Positions 36,382 through 48,470 are shown, counted from the stretch's first letter. The stretch: 64,000 nucleotides of DNA from Lonicera japonica (GCA_021464415.1 CM038469.1:9712501-9776500), one strand, 5' to 3'. Translations and numbers: made by a program. The notes: generated from the sequence alone by a model not told the origin.

Positions 36382-37096
36382 CTGTAACAGTTGTAAATAT
36401 CTATATTATAAGGGAAGGAAATGTCACGTCACCCAATTATCTAATAAATGACTTAGATTTGTTCTAAAAAATACAAATAAAATGTTAGCCTTTGGATGTG
36501 AATTTTTTTCCTAAGAACCTCACATCACCACACTAATGGGCAAGATTTATTTACAAACAACACAAAAAATTTGAACCCTTAGATGTACTTTTAGGATATC
36601 AAATTAAAAAATTCAACATTTTTTTCTCTCTCTTATATTCTACCAATCTACTCTCTCCCCCACTTTTGTCTCTTATTAATTTTTTAAAACAATTAAAAAA
36701 CATTAACTTTAAATACAAAAACTAAAAATTATTAAAATATTCATATTTAAAATTTATTAATCCATACTTATAAAATAAAATCCATACCTATTGTAACCCA
36801 CTTTTCTCTCTTTAAACATATTTTTTTTCATATACTTACATTCAAATACAATTCTTCCTTTAGTTTAAAAATATAAAAAATATATTGGTTTTTATTTAAT
36901 CTTTTACAAACTTAATTCAAATCTAGGGTGACTACTAATGGTGCCATCTATTTATAATAAAATTTTTATAAATTTATAACGTCATTGTAACAATAATGAG
37001 ATATTAATTTTTGTATGTATTGGTGAATAATTATTAACCCATCCCGACCTTAATGAATTTGATTTAGACTAATGTTTATGTTGTTTTGTTTTGTAG
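36382..37096. other. AT-rich interior of CACTA 1
   Basis: This stretch between the captured fragment and the accessory gene relic shows no gene. The pyrimidine-rich end TTGTTTTGTTTTGTAG at 37081-37096 serves as a candidate splice acceptor for the first recognised exon. Confidence 0.45.
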
Positions 37097-39001
37097 GAGA
37101 GTTATATCATTGATCCCAATGATGATAACCTCTTTGAGTGGATCGAAACGAAGACTGCCGGGCGATTTCGACAATGGAAGCACGACTGCAAGCAAGAGTG
37201 GGATAAAGACAAGGGCGGTCCCGTTCCGATCTAGTTCGCCGACCGCCCTGAACAGTGGGAGTCCCTCTGCGCCCACTTCAACTCTCAGTCCAATAAGGTA
37301 TTTTCTTGTGTTTTATTGAATTGAATTAAACTTACATTTATTAGGATATGATTTTAACTTATATGTGTACTTAACTTATATGTGTACCAAGTATTACCCG
37401 TGTAGGGGACATCCTAAAATTGATTTGATGTTTAATGACTTGACATCCTAAAAATATATCTAAGGGTTGAAAATGTTTTTATTAATCATAAACAAATCTG
37501 AACCATTGATTAAGTTGAATAATATGATAAAAAAAAATGTTGACAAAATATGTCTTATAATATAGATGTATATGTATCTTACAGGAAAAGGGGGCGAAAA
37601 TGTCTGAGGCCCGGAAGTCTGAGAAGAAGAAGGACCACACCGCTGGGAAGGTTTCGTTCGCTCACTTGGCGAAGAAGCAAAGGACTGATGGAAAAGTGGC
37701 CCCTCACTTAGAAGCCTATATGGACGCCTATTCAGCAACCGATCCCGAGGGAACGGTAAAAACTTTTAAACTTTACTTTTTTGCTATTATTTAGTTATGC
37801 TTACTTTATCTATATATGTACACTTTACTTTTGTATGTATCGATTTAGAAGAAAAAAGATAATGTACCAGTGCTAGCTTGTATATCTCAATTTGTATACA
37901 TACTTGTACACTTGGTCGGTTGGTTCGGTCGGTACGTGGTTATAACCGACCAATATAAATTACACCAAAACAGTAAAAACACATAGCAAAATAGTAGTGC
38001 TAACTTGGAATTGAGAATGGGTTTTTTACTTATTTATTTATTTAAACGAGCCTATTACTTTCTAGCATAATTGTAGTGCTAACTAGGAATTGAGAATGGA
38101 AGAATTAGGAGGTTTGATTTCTCTTTGTTTCTCGTCCAATTGTGGGTTGTACTCGAGTTGGGCTTGCAAATTAATTAGACGGGTAAAGCTTTCTAATTCT
38201 TCTAGTTATGTTTGCAATTTCTTAATATTTAAACCCTTAGTTTGATGAACTTGTAATATTTTTGTTAGATCTGAACTAAATCAAAATAAAAATGTGTAGA
38301 TCTAATATAGATCTAGCCCATTAGATGCATTGAAGCTTAGTTTGGTTTGTTTACTTTGTTTTAGTTCATTTGTGAATTATAAATGTTTTCTTATATTGCA
38401 ATAAACTGTGAAGAGATGTTAACTGTTATTTTCATGAGGTTTATTTATGAATTTTGTTTGATGTCGAGTTCAATTATTTTGATTTAGATTATAATTTCAA
38501 TTTTAGCACTGGTCTTTTAACTTGTACATTTTACTTATATATTATTGTTATTTGCAGGCCAGAGTGAGAGCCGCCACCGATGAGGCCGTGGCGAAGATAA
38601 TGGCCGATCGGCCCGCCACCGAGGAAGGATCCGAGTGTTCGATCCAGCTCCATCTTGACGAACAGATCCGTATCATAGAGAGTGAGATCGATTCTTCGAA
38701 AGGAATTAGGATCCGAGGCTTTGGGAGCTCTGTCGTCAAGGAGCCGAAGAAGACAGGTCCCATGGAGCCGGTGCAGATAAACCTCCAGATGGCGGCACGG
38801 ATCGCGCAGCAAGATGCAAGGATCGCGGAGCTTGAGGCGCGACAGAAAGTAGAGCTTGAGGCGATGGAAGCACGACATAAAGCAAACGATGAGGCGCGAC
38901 AGAAAGCAAGCGATGAGGCGATGGAAGCGCGAGTACGGGATCTAGAATCGTCCATGATGGCGAATCTTCCTACGGGTGATGGTAGACCAAGAGAGGTTTA
39001 G
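37097..39001 (+). pseudogene. CACTA accessory protein relic (Transposase_24-like)
   Basis: Three in-phase exons: 37097-37297 (ESYIIDPNDDNLFEWIETK, then RFRQWKHDCKQEWDKDKG and FADRPEQWESLCAHFNSQ), 37585-37755 (EKGAKMSEARKSEKKKDHTAG, then VSFAHLAKKQ) and 38558-39001 (ARVRAATDEAVAKIMAD to a stop). All have GT/AG borders. The pattern W...C..HF...SE..K..H..G..SFA is that of plant En/Spm Transposase_24 proteins, followed by a coiled-coil-prone heptad region (RIAELEARQKVELEAMEARH). Such proteins bind the subterminal repeats. An in-frame TAG sits in exon 1 (37235-37237), and the 5' exons were not found, so it is scored as broken. Confidence 0.7.
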
Positions 39002-39203
39002 TGATAGACTTGTTTATATATATATATATTATTTTGCATCTTTATATATAGACTTCTTTCTTTTCTCTCTATTACTAGACTTATGGTATTTTTATTCTAT
39101 ACTTGAATTTTGGCTTGTAATTACTCTTTGTAGATTTCAATTTTGGCTTGTAAATATTAGACTTTGTACATTTTAATTTTGGCCTCATTTTGTGTGATTT
39201 AAT

Positions 39204-39316
39204 TGTGTGTGAATGAATTGGTATCAAATTTATATTACAGGTTGATTTGTAGAAATTTTGTTGTGTGTGTGAATGAATTGGTATCAAATTTATAATGCAG
39301 GTTGATTTGTAGAAAA
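39204..39316 (+). repeat. 58-bp direct repeat, two copies
   Basis: GTGTGTGAATGAATTGGTAT through GGTTGATTTGTAGAAA occurs at 39205 and again at 39263 with minor changes. It lies between the accessory gene relic and the right subterminal array of CACTA 1. Confidence 0.8.
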
Positions 39317-39364
39317 GTGTAGGTGTGGCTACACAATAATACAGCCTGCTATGAAGCAGGTCTG

Positions 39365-39985
39365 GAACATCTTAGGAGACATACAAATTAAAGTATGTCT
39401 CCTAAGTGGTGGTCGATACTTTTAATCAAACAGACTTATGCGACATACATACATTTGTATGTCTCTTAAGATCACCACTTAAGCGACATACATACATTTG
39501 TATGTCTCCTAAGATCACCACTTAAGCAACATACAAATATCATATGTTGCTTAAGTTGTAGACTTAAGAGACATAAGCAACATAAGCAATATAGTATGTC
39601 TCCTAAGTGTACGACTTAGGAGACATACTCTATTTCTTGGGTCTCTTAAGTCTAACACTTAAGCGACATACAAATAAAGTATGTCGCTTAAGAGGTTGAC
39701 TTAGGAAACAAAGTAAATAAAGTATGTCTCCTAAGTCTTACACTTAAGAGACATACTCTATTGCTTATGTCTCTTAGGTCAATCACTTAGGAGACATACT
39801 ATATTGCTTATGTCGCCTAAGTGAATCACTTAAGCGACATACTTTATTTATATGTCGCCTAAGATCTTAGGCCACACCACTTACCCGACACTACTTAAAC
39901 GACATACCCTATGTCGCCTAAGGCTTAGGCAACATACATCAGCTCTTATGAGACATAATTTGTATGTCTCCTAAGTGTCTATTTT
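39365..39985. repeat. Right subterminal repeat array of CACTA 1
   Basis: Alternating inverted words such as CTTAGGAGACATAC and GTATGTCTCCTAAG, or CTTAAGCGACATAC and GTATGTCGCTTAAG, separated by short spacers. They correspond to the left array in inverted arrangement. Confidence 0.85.
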
Positions 39986-40204
39986 AGGTAGTGATACTGA
40001 TATTAGGGTTTGTATTTTTTTTTCCAAATAAAATACGTGCTAGTATTTTCAAATCAATCCACACACAGTGATTTGTAAACCCTAATCCTAAAACTATTTG
40101 AAATTTTTTGAAAGGTAAATATGAAATAAATTAAAAAGGAATTATATTTGGATTAGGAATCTTAACTAAAATGGAATCTAAATTTATACGTACAATTATA
40201 ATTT

Positions 40205-40459
40205 TGTTATAAAAATATTGATATGTGGATGTCCATAACTAATATTGTAAGATACAATTTATCCCACATTGGAATTGTGGTATGCATGAGTGATTACCTA
40301 ATAGTATATATATTGGATTTGTCTCACATTGATTATGTAGAGAAGTAAGGAGGTTAGCTCTTAATATAAATAGAGCTAACCCCTACACATATTGGATATC
40401 AGTTGAGTAATAAGATTTCTCTTATTCTCTTATTTCTTTCTCTCTCTATTATTTTAACA
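40205..40459 (+). repeat. 5' LTR of the Copia element
   Basis: 255 bp, TG...CA ends. It includes CTCTTAATATAAATAGAGC, a likely TATA region (TATAAATA at about 40368), shared with the 3' copy. Confidence 0.93.
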
Positions 40460-40473
40460 CGTTATCAGCACGA
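40460..40473 (+). other. Putative primer-binding site of the Copia element
   Basis: CGTTATCAGCACGA directly follows the 5' LTR. It is not the standard TGGTATCAGAGC, but similar GTTATCAGCACGA segments occupy this place in some plant Copia groups and would pair with initiator tRNA-Met sequence. Confidence 0.5.
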
Positions 40474-40749
40474 CTGCACTACAGTCAATTGGAGGCCATT
40501 GCGAAAGCAGGCCACCATAGTTAAAATTTTTTCCTTCTTCTTGAAGGCCGGCTGGTCATGCGAAAGCATGTCACCATAGTTTCAAATTTATATTTGTTCT
40601 TCTTGGAGGCCAGTTCAATATCAAGCATCGTAATTTCTTCATACAGGTCAGATCTATAATTTTTTTTTTCTTTCATAATATTATGATTCATGTTGTTTGT
40701 CTTTTTATTATTGTTATAAATATTGAATATTCTATTTTATAAATAATAT

Positions 40750-41390
40750 GGACCTGAAGTTTCATGATTTATACTTTTGGGACTTTAAATTTATAATCAT
40801 TATTATCTTGGACCCGAAGTTCCACGATTTATATTTTTGGAACCTGAAGTTTCCTATTCATCATTATGGACCCAAAGATCCATAATTTATTTTTGGGACT
40901 TGAAGTTTCCTATTCATTATTATGGACCCGAAGATCCATAATTTATATCTGGGACCTGAAGTTCCCTATTCATTATTATGGACCCGAAGATCCATATTTT
41001 ATTTTTGGGACCTGAAGTTTCCTATTTATTATTATGAACCGAAGATCCATAATTTATATTTGGGACCTGAAGTTCCCTATTCATTATTATGGACCCGAAG
41101 ATCCATATTTTATTTTTGGGACCTAAAGTTTCCTATTCATTATTATGGACTCGAATATCCAAAAAATTTATATTTGGGACCTGAAGTTCCCCATTCATTA
41201 TTATAGACCCGAAGATCTATGATTTATATTTGAAGTCAAAGGCTTTTATTTTATTTAGAGATATGAAGTTCTCTAAATTAGGACATGAAGTTTCATAATA
41301 ATTATTTTGGATCTAAAGTTCTGTAGTCATAAATTTGGACATGAAGCTCCATAGTCATAAATTTGGACCTGAAGTTCCAATAACAATATG
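40750..41390 (+). repeat. Minisatellite of GGACCTGAAGTTCC / GGACCCGAAGATCC units
   Basis: Repeats of about 60 bp, each with two alternating cores, GGGACCTGAAGTTYCC and ATGGACCCGAAGATCCAT, joined by TATTCATTATT or AATTTATATTT. Each core is itself a small palindrome. Towards 41390 the units become irregular. It lies in the untranslated leader of the Copia element. Confidence 0.85.
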
Positions 41391-43384
41391 CTTCAATAAT
41401 CAAATCTAAAATTTTGATATAAGAGGATATTGAATTAAAGTCCCATAAATTTGGTAACCTAAATTTGGGCCTGAAGTCCCATATAACTGTTAAATTTTTA
41501 TTTAATTAAAATTATATATAACTTTATATATAAGTATGCTGTTGTTATATTATTTCCTATTTGAACTTAACAAATCTCTTATTCTACCCCTTCTCTATAA
41601 TTGCTCAAATCATTACAAACATAATAGATCAGCATATAAGGTTAGAATTTTCAAGCCCGAAGTTTTTTTTATAAAACCAAAAGTCTCATAAGACATATTT
41701 AAGCAAGAACTTACAGTTCATTATTTCTTATGAGCCTAAAGTCTCATAAGATAAAGTATCAACTCTCAACTTTATACGTCATCAATTTATACATACTTAA
41801 AAATGACTTAGTAGTTTTTTTGGCAATCCCTGAAAGATGGATAAGACCACCAGAAGATGGTCATCATGCCAATACTCGTAATGAATAGATTGAATCTATG
41901 ACAATGGTTGAGTATGACTTTTTATTTTTGATCATTTGCTCCTAAAGCAGCACTATCAAAGACTCCCCATCTATTATACCTTGAATATGCTCCTGAAGTA
42001 GCAATATCAAGATTATTGTTTTTCAATTGGTCTAGACAAAGTTGGTTGTCTCCTTATATCGGAATCGAACAACCAAATATTGATAGAATCATAATTTTAG
42101 AACAATTAGTTCTAAGACAATTCCTGAAGTGGTGGTAGAAATGGTAACTGCCCCAGCAGAGGTAGAAAGAAAAATCAATATAAAATTCAAGAACCACCTG
42201 AAGTGGTTTGTTGAGAAGTGCCGGACCTTAAATCATAAGCATGTACCAAAATATGTGGTAGTTAAATACAAGACCTTTATTAATAATGTGAGACAATCAT
42301 ACTGAATGGGGGGGAGCATGAAATTATTTTTTTATAAAGCTGCTGATTACACTCCTCTTGATGAAGAGACTTTTGATGAGAAGTTGAGAGCGAAAAATCA
42401 ATTTAGGTCCAGAAGACCTAAATTATCATTTATTTATGATTATTTTATTTAAATGTATGAATTATGGATTGCATAATACACTTTTCAGATGGTGTCATAT
42501 CATATACTATTATTGAAAAACCAGAAGTTTTTCAATAAGTTAGTGCTTAATATATACAAAAAGTATCCACTATAGTTGGACTTATACCAAAGATTGAAGG
42601 CTCCAGAAGAGCCTATATAATATATCAACATATTCATTAAAGATTATTATTATCAAGCAGTTCTTGAAGAAACTTGCTTCACTTTAATGAGTATCATATT
42701 GAAATAAATAGTGAAGGTAACAATGAATTACTATGCATTATTAACTAGTGTTGGGAGCCAGAAGCTTACACTAGAATCATTATTACTTTCTCCTCAGGTC
42801 TCTATTGCACAACATTGTGCATTATTACTAGTGTTAAGAGCCAAAAGCTCCCACTAAAAAAAAATTAAGTATTTTATCATCGAGTGTCTATTATACAACG
42901 CTTTTTAGTATTGAATCACTCTTTATTATGAGTAAGAAGCTCAAGGCGAGCTCAAAGTCAAAAAATTTAGTTATCTCAAAAAATTTCAACTCTTTGCATG
43001 ATAGGTAGGTATCTTAGAAGTACCATATTAAGAAAAAAAATAATAAACAACTTTTAAGGGTACAAGTTTACTAAATTTGTATTTTTTTTCTACCATGTAT
43101 TTGCAAAGGTAAACTTGCTACTAAATTATTTTATTTAAATTTTTTTTGGATTGACATTTTTTTTAAAAGAATGCAAGATGATATTTGTCCCTCTGTAGAT
43201 GCTCCAAGACTATAGACACCTATTGTTATGTAAGTTTTCTTCATTCTACTATATATTTTTTTTACAAGCTTATCATGCAAATTCAAAAATACAACTACTA
43301 AATTTAATTTTCCCATAGTTAGTTTTATTATTCATATATGGTTTGATCCATTTTTAATAATCTCGTATTTAAAATCAATTAAAG

Positions 43385-44210
43385 GAGATGTGTTTATTGC
43401 ACGTTTTGCAAATTATCACTTTGATGAGAAATTATTCCCGTCGTTAGGGGGAGATAAGAAAGTTCCTGCAGAACTATCCATTCCAGAAGAACGGCGAGAA
43501 TTATAGTGGAACAATACCACTATGTCTCATCTAGACCCATGTACATCACAATGTGAGAAGGTACGGAGAATATTGTTTTGTAAGAAATTGCAAACACATT
43601 ACTAATTGATTTAATGATGCAGTAAAATGCAACAAAGTTATATGTGCCAGCTATAAATGCAGTTGTCATAATTAGTATCCATGCAGGATAACTTCAAAAT
43701 ATGGCAATTAATGAATCTGTACCACGCCAGAAGCGTGGCAGACCTATAAGTTCCAAAGATTGAACTCCCTAGAAGAGGAAGTCTAATTAATCATGCCCTA
43801 AGAACACTCCTGAAGAGGTTCCTCATTTCACTCAAGAAGAGGTTATGAGAAAATCCACTCTCTCTAAGGCTCCTGAAGTGGCCATCGTCTTGAAAAAGAC
43901 GCAAGTCCCTGAAGAGACTACATAAGCCCCTGAAGAGGCATTGGTACCAAATAATAAAGAGATCTCAATATTTAATAAAAGAGATGTGGAATATAAATAA
44001 AATGTCATCGATGACTCATTTGTATATACAGTAGCTACTGGAATATTAAAGGGCAATGATAATAATGATATACAACCACGTACAATAAATAAATGTCAAC
44101 AAGAAAAAAATTAGCCAAATGAGAAATTGCCATTAAGGCAAAATTTGAGTCTCTAAATGAAACGTGGTATATTTGGACCTATAGTACGAACCCCAAATAA
44201 TATATTAACA
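43385..44210 (+). pseudogene. Copia integrase C-terminal region and linker, broken
   Basis: Scattered frames read FIARFANYHFDEKLFPSLGG, then WNNTTMSHLDPCTSQCEK, then RGRPISSKD and FESLNETWYIWTYSTN, interrupted by stops. These match, in order, the linker between Copia integrase and reverse transcriptase (family pattern: LGG...LSHLDPRTSQCE, KRGRPIGSKD). Confidence 0.6.
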
Positions 44211-45708
44211 TTTTTTTTGTTACAAATGGGTGTTCATAAGAAATTAAATTATAATAATAAAAAGGAATAAGGCACAACTTGTGTCACAAAGTTTCCTGCA
44301 GAAACTTGGGATTGATTATGAGTATAGTATTCCCCTGATTATGGATCCAATATATAAATTTTAAATATCTTATAATTAGCTTAACAGTTGTTGAAATATT
44401 ATATATGAGACTCAGATACTGTGAAACTGCTAATTTATACGGGGACTTAGACTCTAACATTTATGTGAAAATCCCAGAAGGATTAACTTTGCCTAAAGTA
44501 AAGTCGAAGAGTACGTACTCAATAAAATTAAGACGCTAATTGTATGGACTTATCCATTCCAGAAGAATGCGATACAAATTCATTCCAGAAGAATGTGATA
44601 CAATCGTCTTAGTAAGATTTATCTAAGGAATGAAATAGAAACAATCTCATTTGCCATGTGTCTTTATAAACGAATAATCAAAAATGATTTTCAATAGTAG
44701 CAGTTTATGTGGATACATTACTCGAGACTCCTGAAGAGTTCGAAAAAAACTGCTAACTATTTGAAGAAGGAATTTGAAATAAAGGACCTTGGAAAAATAA
44801 AATTCTGTCTCGGCCTGCAGATCGAGAGAAGCACTAGTGGGATATTAGTCCATCAATCTAACTATACTGAGAATGTATTGAAACGTTTTGGTATGGACAA
44901 AGCACATCCACTAAGCACTCCCATGGTTGTCAGGTCTTTAGATGTAAAGAAATATCCATACCGTCCTAAGGAAGATGATGAAGAAGTATTGGGTCCTGAA
45001 GTACCATATTTAAGTGCGATTGGTGCCCTATTATATTTAGCACAATGTATTAGGCCGGATATTTCATTCTCAGTTAATTTGCTTGCTAGATATAGCTCAG
45101 CACCAACTAAACGACATTGAACTGGTGTCAAACATATCCTCAGATATTTACGAGGAACCACTGATTTAGGCTTATTTTATTCACATAATTCTAATGGTTC
45201 TGAGTTAATAGGATATGCAGATTCAAGATATCTTTCTGATCCTCATACGGCACGATCTCAAACAGGTTATGTATTTCTTAGTGGTAATACCGCTATCTCT
45301 TGGCGATCTACTAAACAAACTTTAGTAGCCACTTCTTCTAATCATTCTGAAATTTTATCTCTTCATGAAGCTAGTCGAGAATGTGTGTGGTTGGGATCTT
45401 TAATCCATCATATTCGCAGTTCTTGTCAGTTGTCTTCTATTACAGATGTTCCAAGTATTATCTATGAAGACAATGCATCGTGTATAGCGTAAATTCAAGA
45501 AGGTTTCATCAAAGGTGACAGGACTAAACATATTTCACCTAAGTTCTTCTTCACTCACGAGCTTCAGAAGAATAAAGAGATTGAAGTCAAGCAAATCCGT
45601 TCAAGTGACAACTTAGCTGATATGTTCACAAAGTCATTACCAATGCCGATATTCCAGAAGTTAGTTTATGATATTGGCATGCGTCGACTTTATAACAAAA
45701 ATATATAA
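44210..45708 (+). pseudogene. Copia reverse transcriptase and RNase H, broken
   Basis: After badly damaged reverse transcriptase frames (GIDYEYSIPLIMD-like and NIYVKIPEGLTLP pieces), one frame from about 44740 reads YLKKEFEIKDLGKIKFCLGL, PYLSAIGALLYLAQCIRPDI, KHILRYLRGTTDLGLF, then the RNase H piece IGYADSRYLSDPHTARSQTG and TKHISPKFFF to a stop at 45706-45708. Within this frame only two stops occur: TGA at 45118 where Trp is expected, and TAA at 45490 where Gln is expected. Both are C-to-T/G-to-A type changes. Confidence 0.8.
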
Positions 45709-45988
45709 ATGTTGTCATTAGGGGGAGTAAATAATCAGGGGGAGTATCCTGAAGTATGCTACCTAATATTTGTACGCTGTACTCTTTTTCCTTTAACTAG
45801 GTTTTGTCCCATTGGGTTCTCCTAGTAAAGGTTTTAACGAGGCAGCATATTGTGCATTTGATACCGATTCAATGATCCGGAAGAATGTTGTACTCTTTTT
45901 CCTTCACTTTGGTTTTTTCCCACTAGGTTTTTCCTTAGGAAGGTTTTAATGAGGCAACTGTCATTGAATTGTGACATAATGGACATCC

Positions 45989-45997
45989 AAGGGGGAG
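45989..45997 (+). other. Polypurine tract of the Copia element
   Basis: AAGGGGGAG immediately before the 3' LTR, the expected primer for second-strand synthesis. Confidence 0.8.
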
Positions 45998-46252
45998 TGT
46001 TATAAAAATATTGATATGTGGATGTCCATAACTAATATTGTAAGATACAATTTATCCCACATTGGAATTGTGGTATGCATGAGTGATTACCTAATAGTAT
46101 ATATATTGGATTTGTCCCACATTGATTATGTAGAGAAGTAAGGAGGTTAGCTCTTAATATAAATAGAGCTAACCCCTACACATATTGGATATCAGTTGAG
46201 TAATAAGATTTCTCTTATTCTCTTATTTCTTTCTCTCTCTATTATTTTAACA
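45998..46252 (+). repeat. 3' LTR of the Copia element
   Basis: 255 bp, identical to the 5' LTR except for C at 46117. Confidence 0.93.
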
Positions 46253-47249
46253 AATTTAATTTTATTGGTGGATGTACTTGTCAATTTTGAAAAGGGTAAT
46301 ATTGTGAAACGTTGTTCAAAATTTTCATGATTTAATGTTGGATTAACTGCAAGATATGGTGGATAGAAAACAAAAGGGTGTTCTTAAATGCACTCACAAA
46401 ATTCGTCTTCTCACCCCACCAGAAGTCAAAACTACGTCAATTTAAACCTAAAATATAACGTAAAATCCTTTCTTCTCGCCGCTAAATAGACTTCTTTGTG
46501 CGCGAGTTTTTTTTTTGGGTAATCTTAAATGCACCCGCATAATTATTCTTTTCACCCCACCTAAAGTTTTAAATTTAATAGAAAATACGTAATGTTTTAA
46601 GCCACACATGCCCTAATCTATCTTTATATTCATCCTTTTCAACTCCTAATCTTTCACCTCAGGTCAATTATCTATTGTTTTTTCATTGAGATATTGATCA
46701 AATATTTATTGGTAAAGCAAAGGAACACATTAATTAATAAATGCATGTATATGTATATATGCAACTCACATACATGTTCAATTTTATGAAATTCTAGAGA
46801 GAGGGGCCACACAAATTCTATACATATATATATAAGTATATATATGAATTATACATCTATATATACACACTAGGGTATACATGTGCCATCCAGCACGGTA
46901 AATTAAATAAGAACTAATAATAAGATAAAAAGGAGTCACGTGTGATGATTCTAAATCGACAAACTTAGATTCAATATATCTTCATACTAGAACAACTAAA
47001 AGTATATTGGATTAGACCGACTTCTTTTTAATTTTTAAAGAATCTTTTAATCATATTTTTTGATCTTATTTTGATTTCGGCAAAATAAGTTTTTAACAAA
47101 TTAAACTCAAGATCATATGTGAAAATAATTCAATCACGTCTCTTGGTATGATTTGAAAATAGTTCAAAAATTTGACTGATTTATTGTGAACACTCCTAAA
47201 AATGACATACTAAGATGATCAATAATGTACGAACACATAAAGTACGTCC

Positions 47250-47960
47250 TTAAATGTTATTCAATAATTTTTATTATTTTTTTACATAATTCTATAGTCA
47301 TGATGAATCTCGTTTAATTGATCTTGATTATTATATTTTAAATATTAAATTTTGAATTTTTTATTTTAAGTTATGACATTTTTAATGTATAAAAAATGAT
47401 TGATATGTGAGAGTTTATTGCGTGTATATTATTGGTGTTAAATGTTACTCAATAAATTTTCTTATTTTTTTTTGACATAATTCTGAAGTCATGACGGATC
47501 TCATTTAATTGATCTTGATTAGTAGATTTAAATATTATTTTTTTATGAAATTTCTTGACTAGTAGATATTAAATATATATTTTTTATTTTAAAATGAATC
47601 TTGTTTAATTGATCTTGATTATTATATTTAAATATTAAATTTTTATTAAATTTCTTAATTAGTAGAGTTTAAATGTTAAATTTTGAATTTTTTATTTTAA
47701 GTTATGACATTTTTAATGTAAAAATATTTATTGGTGTGTGAGAGTTTACTTTGTGTATATTATTGGTGTTAAATGCTACTTAATATTTTTTATTTTTTTA
47801 CATAATTTTATAGTCATGATGGATCTTGTTTAATTGATCTTGATTAGTAGATTTTAAATATTAATTTTTTATTAAATTTTGAATTTTTTATTTTAAGTTA
47901 TGGCATTTTTAATATAGAAAAAATTATTGGTGTGTGAGAATTTATTATGTGTATAGTATT
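47250..47960. repeat. Irregular AT-rich tandem repeats
   Basis: Blocks TTTAATTGATCTTGATTA (47312, 47508, 47608, 47828), TTAAGTTATGACATTTTTAA (about 47370, 47698, 47893) and GTGTATATTATTGGTGTTAA (about 47422, 47752) recur in the same order with spacings of roughly 100-330 bp. Confidence 0.75.
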
Positions 47961-48106
47961 GGTGTGAGTGTTTTAACTTTGATGAGACGTCTTGATGTGT
48001 GTATAAAACTCCTCCAAGGGTGTAAAGTTAATGCACACCGTAACATGTTATATTTTTAACCATTAGATTTTTATACTTTTTGAAAATAAATTTGGTCAAA
48101 CATGAT

Positions 48107-48470
48107 GTTTTATAATATAGATATATAATATGTATGCCATAATCAATTGATTGTATATATACATATATATACACATCTTTACATATAGAAATCATGCCAC
48201 AGGTTCTCCGTCTATATATATATACACACATCTTTACATATATATATATGCAATTGACATATATTTTTTTTAAAATTGCAAATCCTATCGACATATATAT
48301 GTGTGTGTGTGTGTGCGCGCGAGCCGTAAACTGAATCCATACATACAATCAATTGATCTGAATTTAATAAATAAATAATCTGATCGAGTTGAATTTAATA
48401 AATAAATAATATGTATCCTTAACTTTAATTACATCACACAATGTATAATATATATATATATATATATATT
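48107..48470. repeat. Microsatellite cluster (TA/CA/TG/CG)
   Basis: It includes TATATACACATCTTTACATA twice (about 48165 and 48222), a (TG)n(CG)n run at 48299-48321, and a (TA)n run at about 48446-48469. Open frames here are low-complexity artefacts. Confidence 0.8.

Larger units (their letters stand above)
34289..39993 (+). mobile_element. CACTA (En/Spm) transposon 1, 5.7 kb, with captured Pol IV gene piece
   Basis: Left end CACTACACCAG, right end reversed CACTACCTAAAA, flanked by the 3-bp duplication ATA at 34286-34288 and 39994-39996, as expected for CACTA elements. Subterminal arrays of GGCGACATAC/GTATGTCGCC words occupy about 34309-35140 and 39365-39985. The interior holds a reverse-strand NRPD1 fragment (35440-36381) and a + strand accessory-protein gene relic (37097-39001). 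No TNPD-type transposase domain was recognised, so it would need help in trans. Confidence 0.93.
40919..45756 (+). repeat. Dispersed micro-palindromes around a CAGAA/CTGAA core
   Basis: Unrelated stems flank the same core C(A/T)GAA or its 8-base form CCWGAAGW. Perfect examples: 40919-40942 (8-bp stem ATTATGGA), 41253-41278 (9 bp, ATTTAGAGA), 41726-41751 (9 bp, TCTTATGAG), 41845-41862 (5 bp, GACCA), 42192-42208 (6 bp, AACCAC), 42400-42424 (10 bp, AATTTAGGTC), 42510-42538 (12 bp, TTATTGAAAAAC), 42598-42614 (6 bp, AGGCTC), 43722-43738 (6 bp, CCACGC), 44555-44569 and 44581-44595 (5 bp, CATTC), 44727-44739 (4 bp, ACTC). Several further imperfect ones exist. The whole set lies inside this one Copia element. 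Confidence 0.8.
40205..46252 (+). mobile_element. Copia retrotransposon with near-identical 255-bp LTRs
   Basis: LTRs at 40205-40459 and 45998-46252 start TGTTATAAAA and end TTTTAACA, flanked by the 5-bp duplication AATTT (40200-40204 and 46253-46257). The LTRs differ at one base (T at 40324, C at 46117). The internal 5.5 kb holds pieces of integrase, reverse transcriptase and RNase H in the right order, but broken by many stops and frame changes. The recent insertion and decayed coding region together imply mobilisation by proteins from another copy. Confidence 0.93.

Noticed and set aside
40922..41206. 94-codon frame with repeated LYLGPEVPYSLL
   Set aside because: Product of the leader minisatellite of the Copia element, not a protein gene.
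44555..44595. Using the two CATTC-stem palindromes as key evidence for the micro-palindrome family
   Set aside because: These two can be explained by the conserved reverse transcriptase codons (H-S-G/R-R-M) and a local duplication, so they carry little weight compared with the 9-12 bp stems.
48028..48348. 106-codon minus-strand frame
   Set aside because: Entirely microsatellite-derived low-complexity translation.
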